From contig JACCUF010000335.1 of NCBI GenBank assembly GCA_013811975.1, positions 1-5,741 of the forward strand: DNA of 5,741 nucleotides, in the 5' to 3' direction. Below the pieces are notes generated by a model. It was not told the origin of the DNA, ran no database searches, and saw only the letters and a program-made list of their open reading frames with translations. This stretch comes from Geodermatophilaceae bacterium (GTDB taxonomy: Bacteria; Actinomycetota; Actinomycetes; Mycobacteriales; Geodermatophilaceae). Position numbers and translations under genes: made by a program. Of the stretch, positions 1 through 5,536 are shown one piece after another. Position 1 is the first letter of the stretch, and every line of letters starts with the position of its first letter.

Positions 1-180
1 ATCAACTGCAATCCGGATCTCAGTGCGTACGACCGGATAGTGCCGTGCGGGATCAGCGACGCGTCGGTGACCTCATTGAGCAAGGAGCTCGGCCGTGAGG
101 TCACCGTCGAGGAGATCTTGCCCCTGATCGAGCACCGGCTCGGAGAGGTACTTTCCCCGGAACACGCCCGCGCGGCCTGA
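1..180 (+). CDS. lipB: LipB, octanoyltransferase (C-terminal 59 residues, 5' end outside the window)
   Basis: This is the end of lipoyl(octanoyl) transferase. The enzyme moves octanoate from octanoyl-acyl carrier protein to a lysine of the lipoyl domains of 2-oxoacid dehydrogenases and glycine cleavage H protein, in the cytoplasm. Frame 1 is open from base 1 to the TGA at 178-180. Visible residues include INCNPDL and then IVPCGISDASVTSLSKELGR, the LipB signature. The Cys of PCGI (codon at 46-48) is the family's acyl-thioester cysteine (Cys176 in M. tuberculosis LipB, from general knowledge). The partner catalytic lysine lies upstream of the window. The tail after ELGR (VTVEEILPLIEHRLGEVL) is the usual short C-terminal helix. 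The next gene to the right is convergent, 20 bp after the stop. lipA, its pathway partner, is 5.4 kb away on the same strand. Family assignment is firm; the full length cannot be judged. Confidence 0.95.
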   Translation: MNCNPDLSAYDRIVPCGISDASVTSLSKELGREVTVEEILPLIEHRLGEVLSPEHARAA

Positions 181-200
181 CCGGAGTCAACCGCTCGGGG

Positions 201-485
201 TCACGGCTCTACGGTCGAGGACGGCGCAGAAGTATCCGCAGTCGTGGAGGCTTCGGGTTCGGCTGTCGGGGACGAGGATGTGGGACGGGGCTGGGCTGTT
301 GATGTCTGACTCTGTTGGGGTGCGTTGCCCGTGCTCTCGATGATGTCCACAATGCGCTGTTCGTACGCGGTGAGCCGGGCCTGCAGTTGTGAGAGCGGAA
401 CGCCTTCGGCCATGCCGGCCTCGCTGAGGGGGCCGTCCAGAGTGATCACGAGTTGGGTCGCAGTGCGTAGGTGACGCAGCCTCAC
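201..485 (-). CDS. Unrecognised small protein with a Ser/Thr/Pro-rich C-terminal tail
   Basis: I do not recognise the family. The frame ends at a TGA read at 203-201. Third codon positions are strongly G/C rich along its length, which supports real coding on the minus strand. From the GTG at 485 it gives 94 aa. Residues 1 to about 52 look folded and mainly helical (LRHLRTATQLVITLDGPL, then LQARLTAYEQRIVDIIEST). The rest is low complexity, rich in Ser, Thr, Pro and Ala (PTSSSPTAEPEASTTADT), like a disordered linker or tail. There is no signal peptide, membrane segment or cysteine motif. The start is uncertain: GTG 485 has only a weak AGG nine bases upstream. A TTG at 527 has GGAG close by and adds 14 residues, but would overlap the methyltransferase start on the other strand. 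It converges on lipB and diverges from the methyltransferase remnant. It could be an intact small gene or the leftover end of a larger one. Confidence 0.55.
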   Translation of the reverse strand: MRLRHLRTATQLVITLDGPLSEAGMAEGVPLSQLQARLTAYEQRIVDIIESTGNAPQQSQTSTAQPRPTSSSPTAEPEASTTADTSAPSSTVEP

Positions 486-520
486 CTTCGCAAACCTGAG
501 ATCGATGCAGACTGGGCCCC

Positions 521-1310
521 GTGCCAACAGACTCCGACGTATTCGACAGCCACCTCGCGGCCTGGGACGAGTACCTCACGACACCTTGGGCGCGGATCCG
601 GTACGACGTAGTGGCTCATGTCCTCGACGAGACGATCGCGAGACTCGGCCCGGGTCCTCTGCGGGTGCTGGATCTCGGCGGCGGTGATGGTGCCGACTCG
701 ATCCGGCTCGCGGCCGCGGGTCACGAGGTCACGAGGTCACGATTGTCGACCAGGCATCCGGAATGGTCGAGCGGGCACGCACACGCGCCGAGCTGCTTGG
801 CTGTGCCGACCGAATGCGAACCGTCGAGTCCGACCTCCTCGGCTGGCGACTCGATGCGGCATATGACCTCGTCCTGTGCCACTGCGTCCTACCGTACTTA
901 GACCAAGGCAGCGAGCGACGGGTGTGGCAGCTGTTGCGGGAAGCCGTGCAGCCTCAAGGGGCGGCGTCGGTGATCTCCACCAACCCCGTCTCAGAGGTGC
1001 TGAGTGCGGTGCACCGTGACGGTGATGCAGAACTAGCGCTCCGCCGTTTCGACGGCCAGGCGGTCTATACGAGTATTTTTCATCACAAGATCCGCTCGCT
1101 GCAGCGCAAGGACGCCGAGGACGTTGCGGTTAAGGCCGGCTTCGAAGTGACCCGTCGGATCGGCCTACGGGTAGCGGTCGACCTGCTGCCGGACGGTCCG
1201 GCCAAACATGACCCTGGCGCTATCCAGCCATCCTCGAACTCGAGCTCGCGCTGGCCGAGCAAGAGCCCTATCTCGACGTGGGACGAGCCTGGCAGCTCCT
1301 GCTGCGTTGA
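521..1310 (+). pseudogene. Class I SAM-dependent methyltransferase (SmtA/CmoM-like), inactivated by two frameshifts
   Basis: Three frames joined give one coherent methyltransferase of about 260 aa. Segment 1 (GTG 521 to about 733) encodes VFDSHLAAWDEYL and the glycine-rich SAM motif VLDLGGGDGADSIRLAAAGH. Segment 2 (about 742 to 1214) encodes the acidic strand IVDQASGMVERARTRAE, DLVLCHCVLPYL, and on to VTRRIGLRVAVDLLPDG. Segment 3 (1212 to the TGA at 1308-1310) encodes RYPAILELELALAEQEPYL and ends WQLLLR. The end pattern (GxRV, then LLELE, then EPY) resembles E. coli CmoM, a tRNA wobble-uridine methyltransferase, but the substrate here is unknown. The first break is an 8-bp tandem duplication at 721-736. 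The second is loss of one base near 1214. No strong ribosome binding site precedes GTG 521; CTG 512 is the only other in-frame option after a stop at 497. Read as it stands, translation gives only a truncated, out-of-frame product. The gene ends 24 bp from the convergent leuS stop. The single-base loss could be a sequencing error; the 8-bp duplication is less easily so. Confidence 0.85.
721..742 (+). repeat. 8-bp tandem repeat (TCACGAGG, 2.75 copies) that breaks the methyltransferase frame
   Basis: TCACGAGG occurs at 721-728 and again at 729-736, followed by TCACGA at 737-742. Removing one unit restores GHEVTIVDQ, the normal passage from the SAM-binding helix to the acidic end of strand 2 in this fold. 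The repeat therefore looks like a slippage duplication inside a formerly intact gene. Confidence 0.85.
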
Positions 1311-1334
1311 CGGCGCCGGTTATTCGCCGAGCGG
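1311..1334. other. Short convergent spacer with a weak hairpin between the methyltransferase remnant and leuS
   Basis: The 24 bp between the two convergent stops hold a small inverted repeat: CGGCG at 1311-1315 and CGCCG at 1325-1329, with a nine-base loop. No T-tract follows on either strand, so a terminator role is possible but weakly supported. Confidence 0.25.
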
Positions 1335-4244
1335 TCAACCGAGAACGAAGTTGACGAGCTTCCCCGGGACAGAGATGACTCGGCGTACCTGGGCGCCTTC
1401 CAAGTGAACGATCACGTTGGGGTCCTGACGAGCCGCCGCCTCCATCGCCGCCGCATCAGCATCAGCCGGAACACCGACGCTGCCACGCAGCTTCCCGTTG
1501 ACCTGCACGGCAATCTGCACCCTTTCATCAACCAGGTACCGTGGATCCGCGAGCGGGAAGTCAGTGCGCGCCAGGGACTCCGGATGCCCCAGTCGGGACC
1601 ACAGCTCCTCGGCGATGTGCGGAGCAAGTGGCGCGATCATCAGCACCAGGGGCCCGACCAGGTCCCGCGGAACGGGCCGGCCAGCGTAGGCCTGGGTGGC
1701 GTGGTTGACCAACTCGGTGACGCGGGCGATCGCGATGTTGAACCGCAGCGACTCCATGCCGCCCCGGACCCCTTCGATGACGCGATGCAGGATCGGCAGG
1801 CTGGCTGAATCGACTGGATGCTGACTGACGCGGACCTCACCGGTCTGCTCGTCAATGACCAGGCGCCACAGGCGCTGCAGCAGGCGCAGCATGCCGATGA
1901 CCGCCTTGGGGTCCCATGGACGTGACTGATCCAGCGGCCCCGTGAACATCTCGTAGAGGCGGAAGGTGTCAGCCCCGTAGTCGGCGAAGATGTCGTCCGG
2001 TGTGATCATGTTCTTGAGGCTCTTGCCGATCTTGCCGAACTCCTGCCGTACGGCGGCATCGTCGTAGTAGAAGCCGCCGACGCGCGACTCGACCCGTGAC
2101 GCATCGACGTACATGCCGCGGGCATCGGTGTAGGCCGGCGCCTGCAACATTCCCTGGTTCACCAGCCGGCGGAACGGCTCACTGCTGGAGACGTGTCCCA
2201 GGTCGAACAGCACCTTGTGCCAGAACCGGGCGTACAGCAGGTGCAGCACAGCATGTTCCGCGCCACCGACGTACAGATCGACACCGCCGGAGTCGCCGTC
2301 CTCGCGCGGGCCCATCCAATACTTCTCGATAGCCGGATCGCAGAACACCGTCTCGTTGCGTGGATCCAGGTAGCGCAACTCATACCAGCACGATCCCGCC
2401 CAGTTGGGCATCGTGTTGGTCTCCCGGCGGTAGGTCCTGACGCCATCTCCCAGATCCAGCTCGACCGAGAGCCATTCGGTGGCGCGGGCCAGCGGTGCCT
2501 CGGGCTCACTGGTGACATCGTCGTCAGGGAAGGTCCGCGGGGAATAGTCCTCGACATCGGGCAGCAACACCGGCAACGCCTCGTCAGGCACCGCGATCGG
2601 CCGGTCGACGTCCTCACCGTCAACCGGATACACGATCGGAAACGGCTCGCCCCAGTACCGCTGCCGGGAGAACAACCAGTCCCGGAGGCGGTAGGTCGTC
2701 CGAGCCTCCCCGTGACCACCCCCGACCAGCCAGCCGAGCATCGCCGCCTTGGCCTCGGCCACGGCCATCCCGTTCAGGTCCAGGAAGTCATTGGCCGAGT
2801 TGATCGCCGGACCCGCACCGGTGAACGCCTTGCCCTCGAACCCGTCCGGCGGCGCCACCGTGCGCACGATCGGCAGGTCGTAGGCCTCGGCGAACTCCCA
2901 GTCCCGCTCGTCCTGACCCGGCACCGCCATGATCGCGCCGGTGCCGTACCCGGTCAGCACGTAATCGGCGATGAAGATCGGGATCCGATCCCCGGTGGCC
3001 GGATTGGTGGCGTAGGTGCCGAGGAAGACCCCGCTCTTGACCCGCTGGTCGGTCTGTCGTTCCAGCTCAGAGCGTCGGCTCGCAAATTTCTGGTACGCCG
3101 CGACGGCGTCGGCGGGTGACCCTCGGTCGCCTCGCCACGAGGCGGAGATCCCGAGCGGCCATTCCGCGGCGGTCAGCTCCTCGACCAGCGCGTGCTCTGG
3201 CGCCAGCACGAGGTAGGTTGCGCCGAACAGCGTGTCCGGCCGAGTCGTGAAGACCTCGATCGAGGGAGCTTTCCCGATCGGCAAAGCAGACTTGAAAGAA
3301 ATGATCGCCCCGATCGAGCGGCCGATCCAGTTGCGCTGCATGAGCTTGATCGACTCAGGCCACTCGAGAACATCCAAGTCGGTCAGCAGCCGTTCGGCAT
3401 ACGCAGTGATCCGCATCTTCCACTGCCTGAGAGGGCGCCGGAAGACGGGGAAGTTACCCCGCTCGCTGCGGCCGTCGGCGGTGACCTCTTCGTTGGACAG
3501 GACCGTCCCCAGGCCTGGACACCAGTTGACCGGCGCCTCGCTCACGTACGCCAAGCGGTGCGCGTCCACGACCGAGTTGCGTTGTCGCGCCGTCAGATCC
3601 GGCCATGCCACGCCGTACGGGTTGGTGCCCGGCTCAGGTTGCCGGGTGCCCGCATCCAGCTCGGCCACCAGCGCTTCGATTGGAAGGGCTCGATCGGAAT
3701 CACCGTCGTAGAAGGAGGCGAAGATCTGCTTGAAGATCCACTGGGTCCATTTGTAGTAATCGGGATCCATCGTGGAGACCGACCGCCGGGTGTCGTGGTC
3801 CAGCCCCAACCGACGCAGCTGTCGTCGGATCGTGACGATGTTCTGCTCGGTCGTGACGCGGGGATGCTGCCCGGTCTGTACGGCGAACTGCTCGGCGGGC
3901 AGGCCGAACGCGTCGAAGCCCATCGTGTGCAGGACGTTGTGCCCGCGCATCCGCATGTATCTCGAGTAGACATCCGTACCGATGTAACCCAACGGGTGAC
4001 CTACATGCAGTCCCTCGCCGGAGGGGTAAGGAAACATGTCGTTGACGAACAGCTTCGGCCGTTCGTTGGCTCGCTCGGCGAATCCGTCCGAGAGTTCACC
4101 GACCGGGTTGGGTGCTGCGAATGTTCCCTCTGCGGCCCAACGGTCCTGCCAAGTCTGTTCTATCCGCCCGGCCAACGCAGCCGTATAACGATGCGGCGGG
4201 ATATCAAGATCGACTGCCGGGTTCGAGACCGGTGCCTGACTCAT
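1335..4244 (-). CDS. leuS: LeuS, leucyl-tRNA synthetase (969 aa, full length)
   Basis: This class I aminoacyl-tRNA synthetase charges tRNA-Leu with leucine in the cytoplasm and edits misacylated tRNA. Its length matches actinobacterial LeuRS. The order of parts is complete. The HIGH-type motif is HVGH at residues 80-83 within MFPYPSGEGLHVGHPLGY. The CP1 editing domain starts after WIGRS (306-310), with the Thr-rich TTRPDTLFGATY at 333-344 and GYGTGAIMAVPGQDERD at 432-448. Catalytic-domain segments are RDWLFSRQRYWGEPFP (521-536) and AGSCWYELRY (616-625). The KMSKS-type loop is KIGKS at 738-742, followed by LKN, the form I recall as usual in actinobacteria. An anticodon-binding helical domain and a short C-terminal domain ending NFVLG follow. 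The start ATG at 4244 has AGGAG at 4257-4253, eight bases upstream. The gene stands alone: no minus-strand gene lies upstream, and an attenuator-like leader precedes it. Oddity: the editing motif has Gln444 where E. coli has His (AVPGHDQRD); both neighbouring Asp residues are kept. Confidence 0.97.
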   Translation of the reverse strand: MSQAPVSNPAVDLDIPPHRYTAALAGRIEQTWQDRWAAEGTFAAPNPVGELSDGFAERANERPKLFVNDMFPYPSGEGLHVGHPLGYIGTDVYSRYMRMRGHNVLHTMGFDAFGLPAEQFAVQTGQHPRVTTEQNIVTIRRQLRRLGLDHDTRRSVSTMDPDYYKWTQWIFKQIFASFYDGDSDRALPIEALVAELDAGTRQPEPGTNPYGVAWPDLTARQRNSVVDAHRLAYVSEAPVNWCPGLGTVLSNEEVTADGRSERGNFPVFRRPLRQWKMRITAYAERLLTDLDVLEWPESIKLMQRNWIGRSIGAIISFKSALPIGKAPSIEVFTTRPDTLFGATYLVLAPEHALVEELTAAEWPLGISASWRGDRGSPADAVAAYQKFASRRSELERQTDQRVKSGVFLGTYATNPATGDRIPIFIADYVLTGYGTGAIMAVPGQDERDWEFAEAYDLPIVRTVAPPDGFEGKAFTGAGPAINSANDFLDLNGMAVAEAKAAMLGWLVGGGHGEARTTYRLRDWLFSRQRYWGEPFPIVYPVDGEDVDRPIAVPDEALPVLLPDVEDYSPRTFPDDDVTSEPEAPLARATEWLSVELDLGDGVRTYRRETNTMPNWAGSCWYELRYLDPRNETVFCDPAIEKYWMGPREDGDSGGVDLYVGGAEHAVLHLLYARFWHKVLFDLGHVSSSEPFRRLVNQGMLQAPAYTDARGMYVDASRVESRVGGFYYDDAAVRQEFGKIGKSLKNMITPDDIFADYGADTFRLYEMFTGPLDQSRPWDPKAVIGMLRLLQRLWRLVIDEQTGEVRVSQHPVDSASLPILHRVIEGVRGGMESLRFNIAIARVTELVNHATQAYAGRPVPRDLVGPLVLMIAPLAPHIAEELWSRLGHPESLARTDFPLADPRYLVDERVQIAVQVNGKLRGSVGVPADADAAAMEAAARQDPNVIVHLEGAQVRRVISVPGKLVNFVLG

Positions 4245-4252
4245 CGTGGAAG

Positions 4253-4257
4253 CTCCT
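4253..4257 (-). promoter_or_regulatory. Ribosome binding site of leuS
   Basis: AGGAG on the minus strand (4257 down to 4253), eight bases before the ATG at 4244. It lies downstream of the leader terminator, so leuS translation requires read-through. Confidence 0.8.
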
Positions 4258-4277
4258 CACGGCTGTATCCGGACAAC

Positions 4278-4302
4278 AAAAAGCCCCTCGCAGGGAGGGG
4301 CT
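4278..4302 (-). terminator. Intrinsic terminator inside the leuS leader (attenuator)
   Basis: Read on the minus strand, AGCCCCTC (4302-4295), a five-base loop CCTGC, and GAGGGGCT (4289-4282) form a perfect 8-bp G/C-rich stem running straight into a T-tract (TTTTT at 4282-4278). The opposite strand has no T-tract after the stem, so it works only towards leuS. It lies about 34 bases before the leuS ATG, between the putative promoter and the gene, with no other minus-strand gene upstream. A terminator placed there is best explained as an attenuator. Classical attenuators upstream of leuS have been predicted computationally in some Streptomyces. Confidence 0.85.
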
Positions 4303-4344
4303 GCCGTGCTGGGCTGGTCATCAGGACCTCAGGCTCAGCACGGC
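4303..4344 (-). promoter_or_regulatory. Leader hairpin abutting the terminator (pause or antiterminator element)
   Basis: On the minus strand, GCCGTGCTG (4344-4336) pairs perfectly over 9 bp with CAGCACGGC (4311-4303). Inside the loop GGTC and GACC can add a small stem. The 3' arm ends one base before the terminator's 5' arm begins. Upstream GAG or GAGG could also pair with CTC or CCTC of the terminator's 5' arm, extending this hairpin at the terminator's expense. The stop codon of the short leader ORF (4337-4335) falls in its 5' arm, so a ribosome that finishes the peptide would cover it. Its exact role is inference. Confidence 0.65.
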
Positions 4345-4370
4345 CTCGGAAGGAGCGAGAACCGTCGCAC
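4335..4370 (-). CDS. Candidate leuS leader peptide, MRRFSLLPRPC (11 aa)
   Basis: GTG at 4370-4368 opens a 12-codon frame ending in TGA at 4337-4335. It contains two adjacent leucine codons, CTC CTT (4355-4350). The GTG lies seven bases after a TATAGT box, the distance at which transcription usually starts, so the transcript would probably be leaderless, a common start mode in actinobacteria. The next hairpin overlaps the stop codon. In the classical model, scarcity of charged tRNA-Leu stalls the ribosome on the Leu codons, leaves the hairpin free to form and hinders termination. Fast translation covers the hairpin arm and lets the terminator form. Only two Leu codons are present, fewer than in textbook leader peptides. 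Two other tiny frames with Leu codons overlap the region and could share or replace this role. Confidence 0.6.
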   Translation of the reverse strand: MRRFSLLPRPC

Positions 4371-4409
4371 CCGGCGAACTATACCGAGCCGGCAACACTG
4401 ACACTTCAA
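4370..4409 (-). promoter_or_regulatory. Probable leuS promoter
   Basis: TATAGT on the minus strand (4383-4378) is one base from the -10 consensus. A TTGAAG at 4409-4404 lies 20 bases upstream, longer than ideal; at the ideal 17-base spacing the hexamer is AAGTGT. Loose -35 boxes are normal in actinobacteria. The predicted start is at or next to the GTG at 4370, giving a leuS leader of about 126 bases. Confidence 0.6.
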
Positions 4410-4481
4410 GGCGCTGGCGGAGGTGCTGTGGGCGTCAGCGGGCAGACAGGGCAAGATGGTGCCCAGAGGTTTGTCTCACCT

Positions 4482-4486
4482 GGAGG
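4482..4486 (+). promoter_or_regulatory. Ribosome binding site deciding the GTG 4493 start
   Basis: GGAGG six bases before GTG 4493 is a near-perfect Shine-Dalgarno sequence. The reading frame stays open far upstream (to 4112), so this site is what places the true start at 4493 and not inside the leuS antisense region. Confidence 0.85.
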
Positions 4487-4492
4487 TGGAGC

Positions 4493-5488
4493 GTGTTCGG
4501 AAGGAAGAGCCGAGGTCAGGTCATCGGCGAAGAACTGTCCGAGGGGTTCAGTCACGTGCGCGCCGCGGCCAATGAGGCCACCAAGGCCGCTGCCGACGCG
4601 CTCGCCCCCCGGGTCGAAGCCGCTCGCGGCGCTGTGAGTCCTCGGGTCGAGGCCGCGCGGGACGCCCTGACGCCTCGCGTCGAGGCGACGCGGGGAGCCA
4701 TTGTCAAGGGCTTCGATTCGGCCAGGGAGCAGGCCGAGGACCGGCTTTCTGCAGCGCGCGAGCAGGCCGACTCCAAACGCGCAGACATCGCCGAGCAGAG
4801 TCGCCGGAAGGCCAAGAGAACTGCGAAGCTGATCCAGAAGAATGCCCAGAAGAATGCCAAGCAGGCCAAGAAGATCAAAAAAGCGGCCGTCGGCGCTCGC
4901 AAGGACGCCAAGGCGGCGGTAGCCGATGCCAAGGCGCAGGCCAAGGCAGCCGCTAAGGGAGCCCGACCCGAAGCGCGGAACAAGCGTCGCCGGTGGCCAT
5001 GGCTGCTGGCCATCGCCGGTGTCATCGGAGCGGTCGTGGCAAAGAAGCGCGCCAAGACTGACGATGATCTCTGGGGAGCCCCGTCGGACTCCCCTGTCCG
5101 CGGCTACACCGAAGACCCGCAGCCAAGTAGCGTCCCGACCATGGACAACGACGTCGACGACAAGGCCAACGACCCGCAGGCCGACCTACCAGCGACCGAG
5201 GACCCGTACCCCAACACAGTCGCCGACGTCGACGGCACCATCGCCGAGAAGACCGATGACTACAAGGCCGTCGCTCCGATGAACGACGGCCCACTGCACG
5301 GCAAGCTCGCCGACTCCGCGCACGAAACCGGCACCTCGGTCGGCGACTCACCGTCGGCCCAGGAAGAGACCTGGTCGGAAATTATCGATGCAACCCAGGA
5401 CAACGACGACGCCGGCAATACTGTTGAGGCCGCCAAGCATGCTGCCGCAGAGGACAAGCCGGCGACCAAGCGGTCCAAGAACTCCTAG
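4493..5488 (+). CDS. Helical-repeat, Lys/Ala-rich membrane-anchored protein of unknown function (331 aa)
   Basis: I recognise only a general likeness to actinobacterial hypothetical proteins with amphipathic helical repeats and one short hydrophobic segment (such as DUF5324-like proteins); this is not a firm assignment. The start GTG 4493 is chosen for the strong GGAGG six bases upstream. Parts in order: a short polar N-terminus (MFGRKSRGQVIGEELSEGF); three 11-residue repeats at 37-69 of the form xxPRVEAARxA; a long predicted coiled coil (about 70-165), with 25 Lys/Arg among residues 101-167; one hydrophobic stretch WPWLLAIAGVIGAVVA (168-183) between RRR and KKR; then a disordered, strongly acidic tail (188-320) and a small basic end (KPATKRSKNS). 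There is no signal peptide and no catalytic motif. The short hydrophobic stretch, basic on both sides, makes membrane insertion likely but not certain. A Lys/Ala-rich region followed by an acidic tail also allows nucleic-acid or envelope-polymer binding. It lies 48 bp before lipA on the same strand and may share its transcript. Confidence 0.85.
   Translation: MFGRKSRGQVIGEELSEGFSHVRAAANEATKAAADALAPRVEAARGAVSPRVEAARDALTPRVEATRGAIVKGFDSAREQAEDRLSAAREQADSKRADIAEQSRRKAKRTAKLIQKNAQKNAKQAKKIKKAAVGARKDAKAAVADAKAQAKAAAKGARPEARNKRRRWPWLLAIAGVIGAVVAKKRAKTDDDLWGAPSDSPVRGYTEDPQPSSVPTMDNDVDDKANDPQADLPATEDPYPNTVADVDGTIAEKTDDYKAVAPMNDGPLHGKLADSAHETGTSVGDSPSAQEETWSEIIDATQDNDDAGNTVEAAKHAAAEDKPATKRSKNS
4601..4699 (+). 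repeat. Three in-frame 33-bp repeats coding 11-residue helical units
   Basis: The units lie at 4601-4633, 4634-4666 and 4667-4699. They encode LAPRVEAARGA, VSPRVEAARDA and LTPRVEATRGA. The protein repeats are closer than the DNA repeats, whose synonymous positions differ, so the array is old and under selection at the protein level. An 11-residue period is typical of amphipathic helices lying on a membrane or of right-handed coiled coils; Pro at the third position marks each unit. Confidence 0.85.
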
Positions 5489-5523
5489 GCTCGTCTGGCC
5501 ACACGACCGTCAGGTTCCAGGCG

Positions 5524-5529
5524 TAGGCT
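5524..5529 (+). promoter_or_regulatory. Possible -10 box for a leaderless lipA transcript
   Basis: TAGGCT fits the loose actinobacterial TANNNT pattern and ends seven bases before GTG 5537, the spacing seen when transcription starts at the start codon. No clear -35 is found. The only other translation signal is a weak TAGG (5524-5527) nine bases before the GTG. The same eight bases, TAGGCTCG, also occur at 5486-5493 over the previous stop codon, so chance is possible. Confidence 0.3.
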
Positions 5530-5536
5530 CGCGCGA

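Larger units (their letters stand above)
4241..4321 (-). other. Small ORF crossing the terminator and overlapping the leuS start (26 codons)
   Basis: ATG at 4321-4319, preceded by GAGG with a five-base gap, opens 26 codons. The frame reads through the terminator stem and its T-tract (encoding GFLLSG) and ends in a TGA that overlaps the leuS ATG as ATGA. It contains four Leu codons (CTC, TTG, TTG, CTT). Its ATG also overlaps the stop of a six-codon frame starting at GTG 4341 (M-L-S-L-R-S). It may be chance, or it may couple leader translation to leuS. There is no evidence that the peptide itself matters. Confidence 0.3.
4245..4492. other. Divergent intergenic region between leuS and the coiled-coil protein gene
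   Basis: The left half, to about 4409, holds the leuS promoter and attenuator leader on the minus strand. The right half (about 4410-4492) must carry the plus-strand promoter for the gene at 4493. I see no convincing -35/-10 pair there; CAAGAT at 4452-4457 is only a weak -10 candidate. No tRNA, T-box-type leader or insertion sequence end is visible. Confidence 0.6.

Noticed and set aside
763..1407. A 214-codon gene starting at ATG 763
   Set aside because: It is only the middle part of the methyltransferase. It lacks the SAM motif I and its last 60 or so codons are the wrong frame after the second lesion.
2193..3119. Plus-strand open frame of 308 codons
   Set aside because: Wholly inside leuS on the opposite strand. 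LeuRS is full length with all motifs, so this is a shadow.
4245..4400. T-box or LEU-element pseudoknot in the leuS leader
   Set aside because: I see no T-box consensus (such as the TGGN bulge motif) and no clear pseudoknot pairing. A peptide-type attenuator explains the parts better.
4112..4492. Upstream extension of the coiled-coil protein frame
   Set aside because: The frame is open, but it crosses the leuS 5' end and leader, has unlike composition, and the strong GGAGG before GTG 4493 marks the real start.
3192..4637. Long plus-strand open frame (481 codons)
   Set aside because: It is antisense to leuS and runs on into the next gene in the wrong frame. Its residues are Arg/Pro/Gly-rich with no domain, as expected for a shadow of high-GC coding DNA.
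4552..5055. Minus-strand open frame of 167 codons
   Set aside because: Ala/Ser/Arg-rich antisense shadow of the Lys/Ala-rich coiled-coil gene, which has the better start signal.
181..5536. Mobile island inserted between lipB and lipA
   Set aside because: No integrase, transposase, flanking direct repeats, tRNA target or change of base composition is visible, and the segment contains essential leuS.
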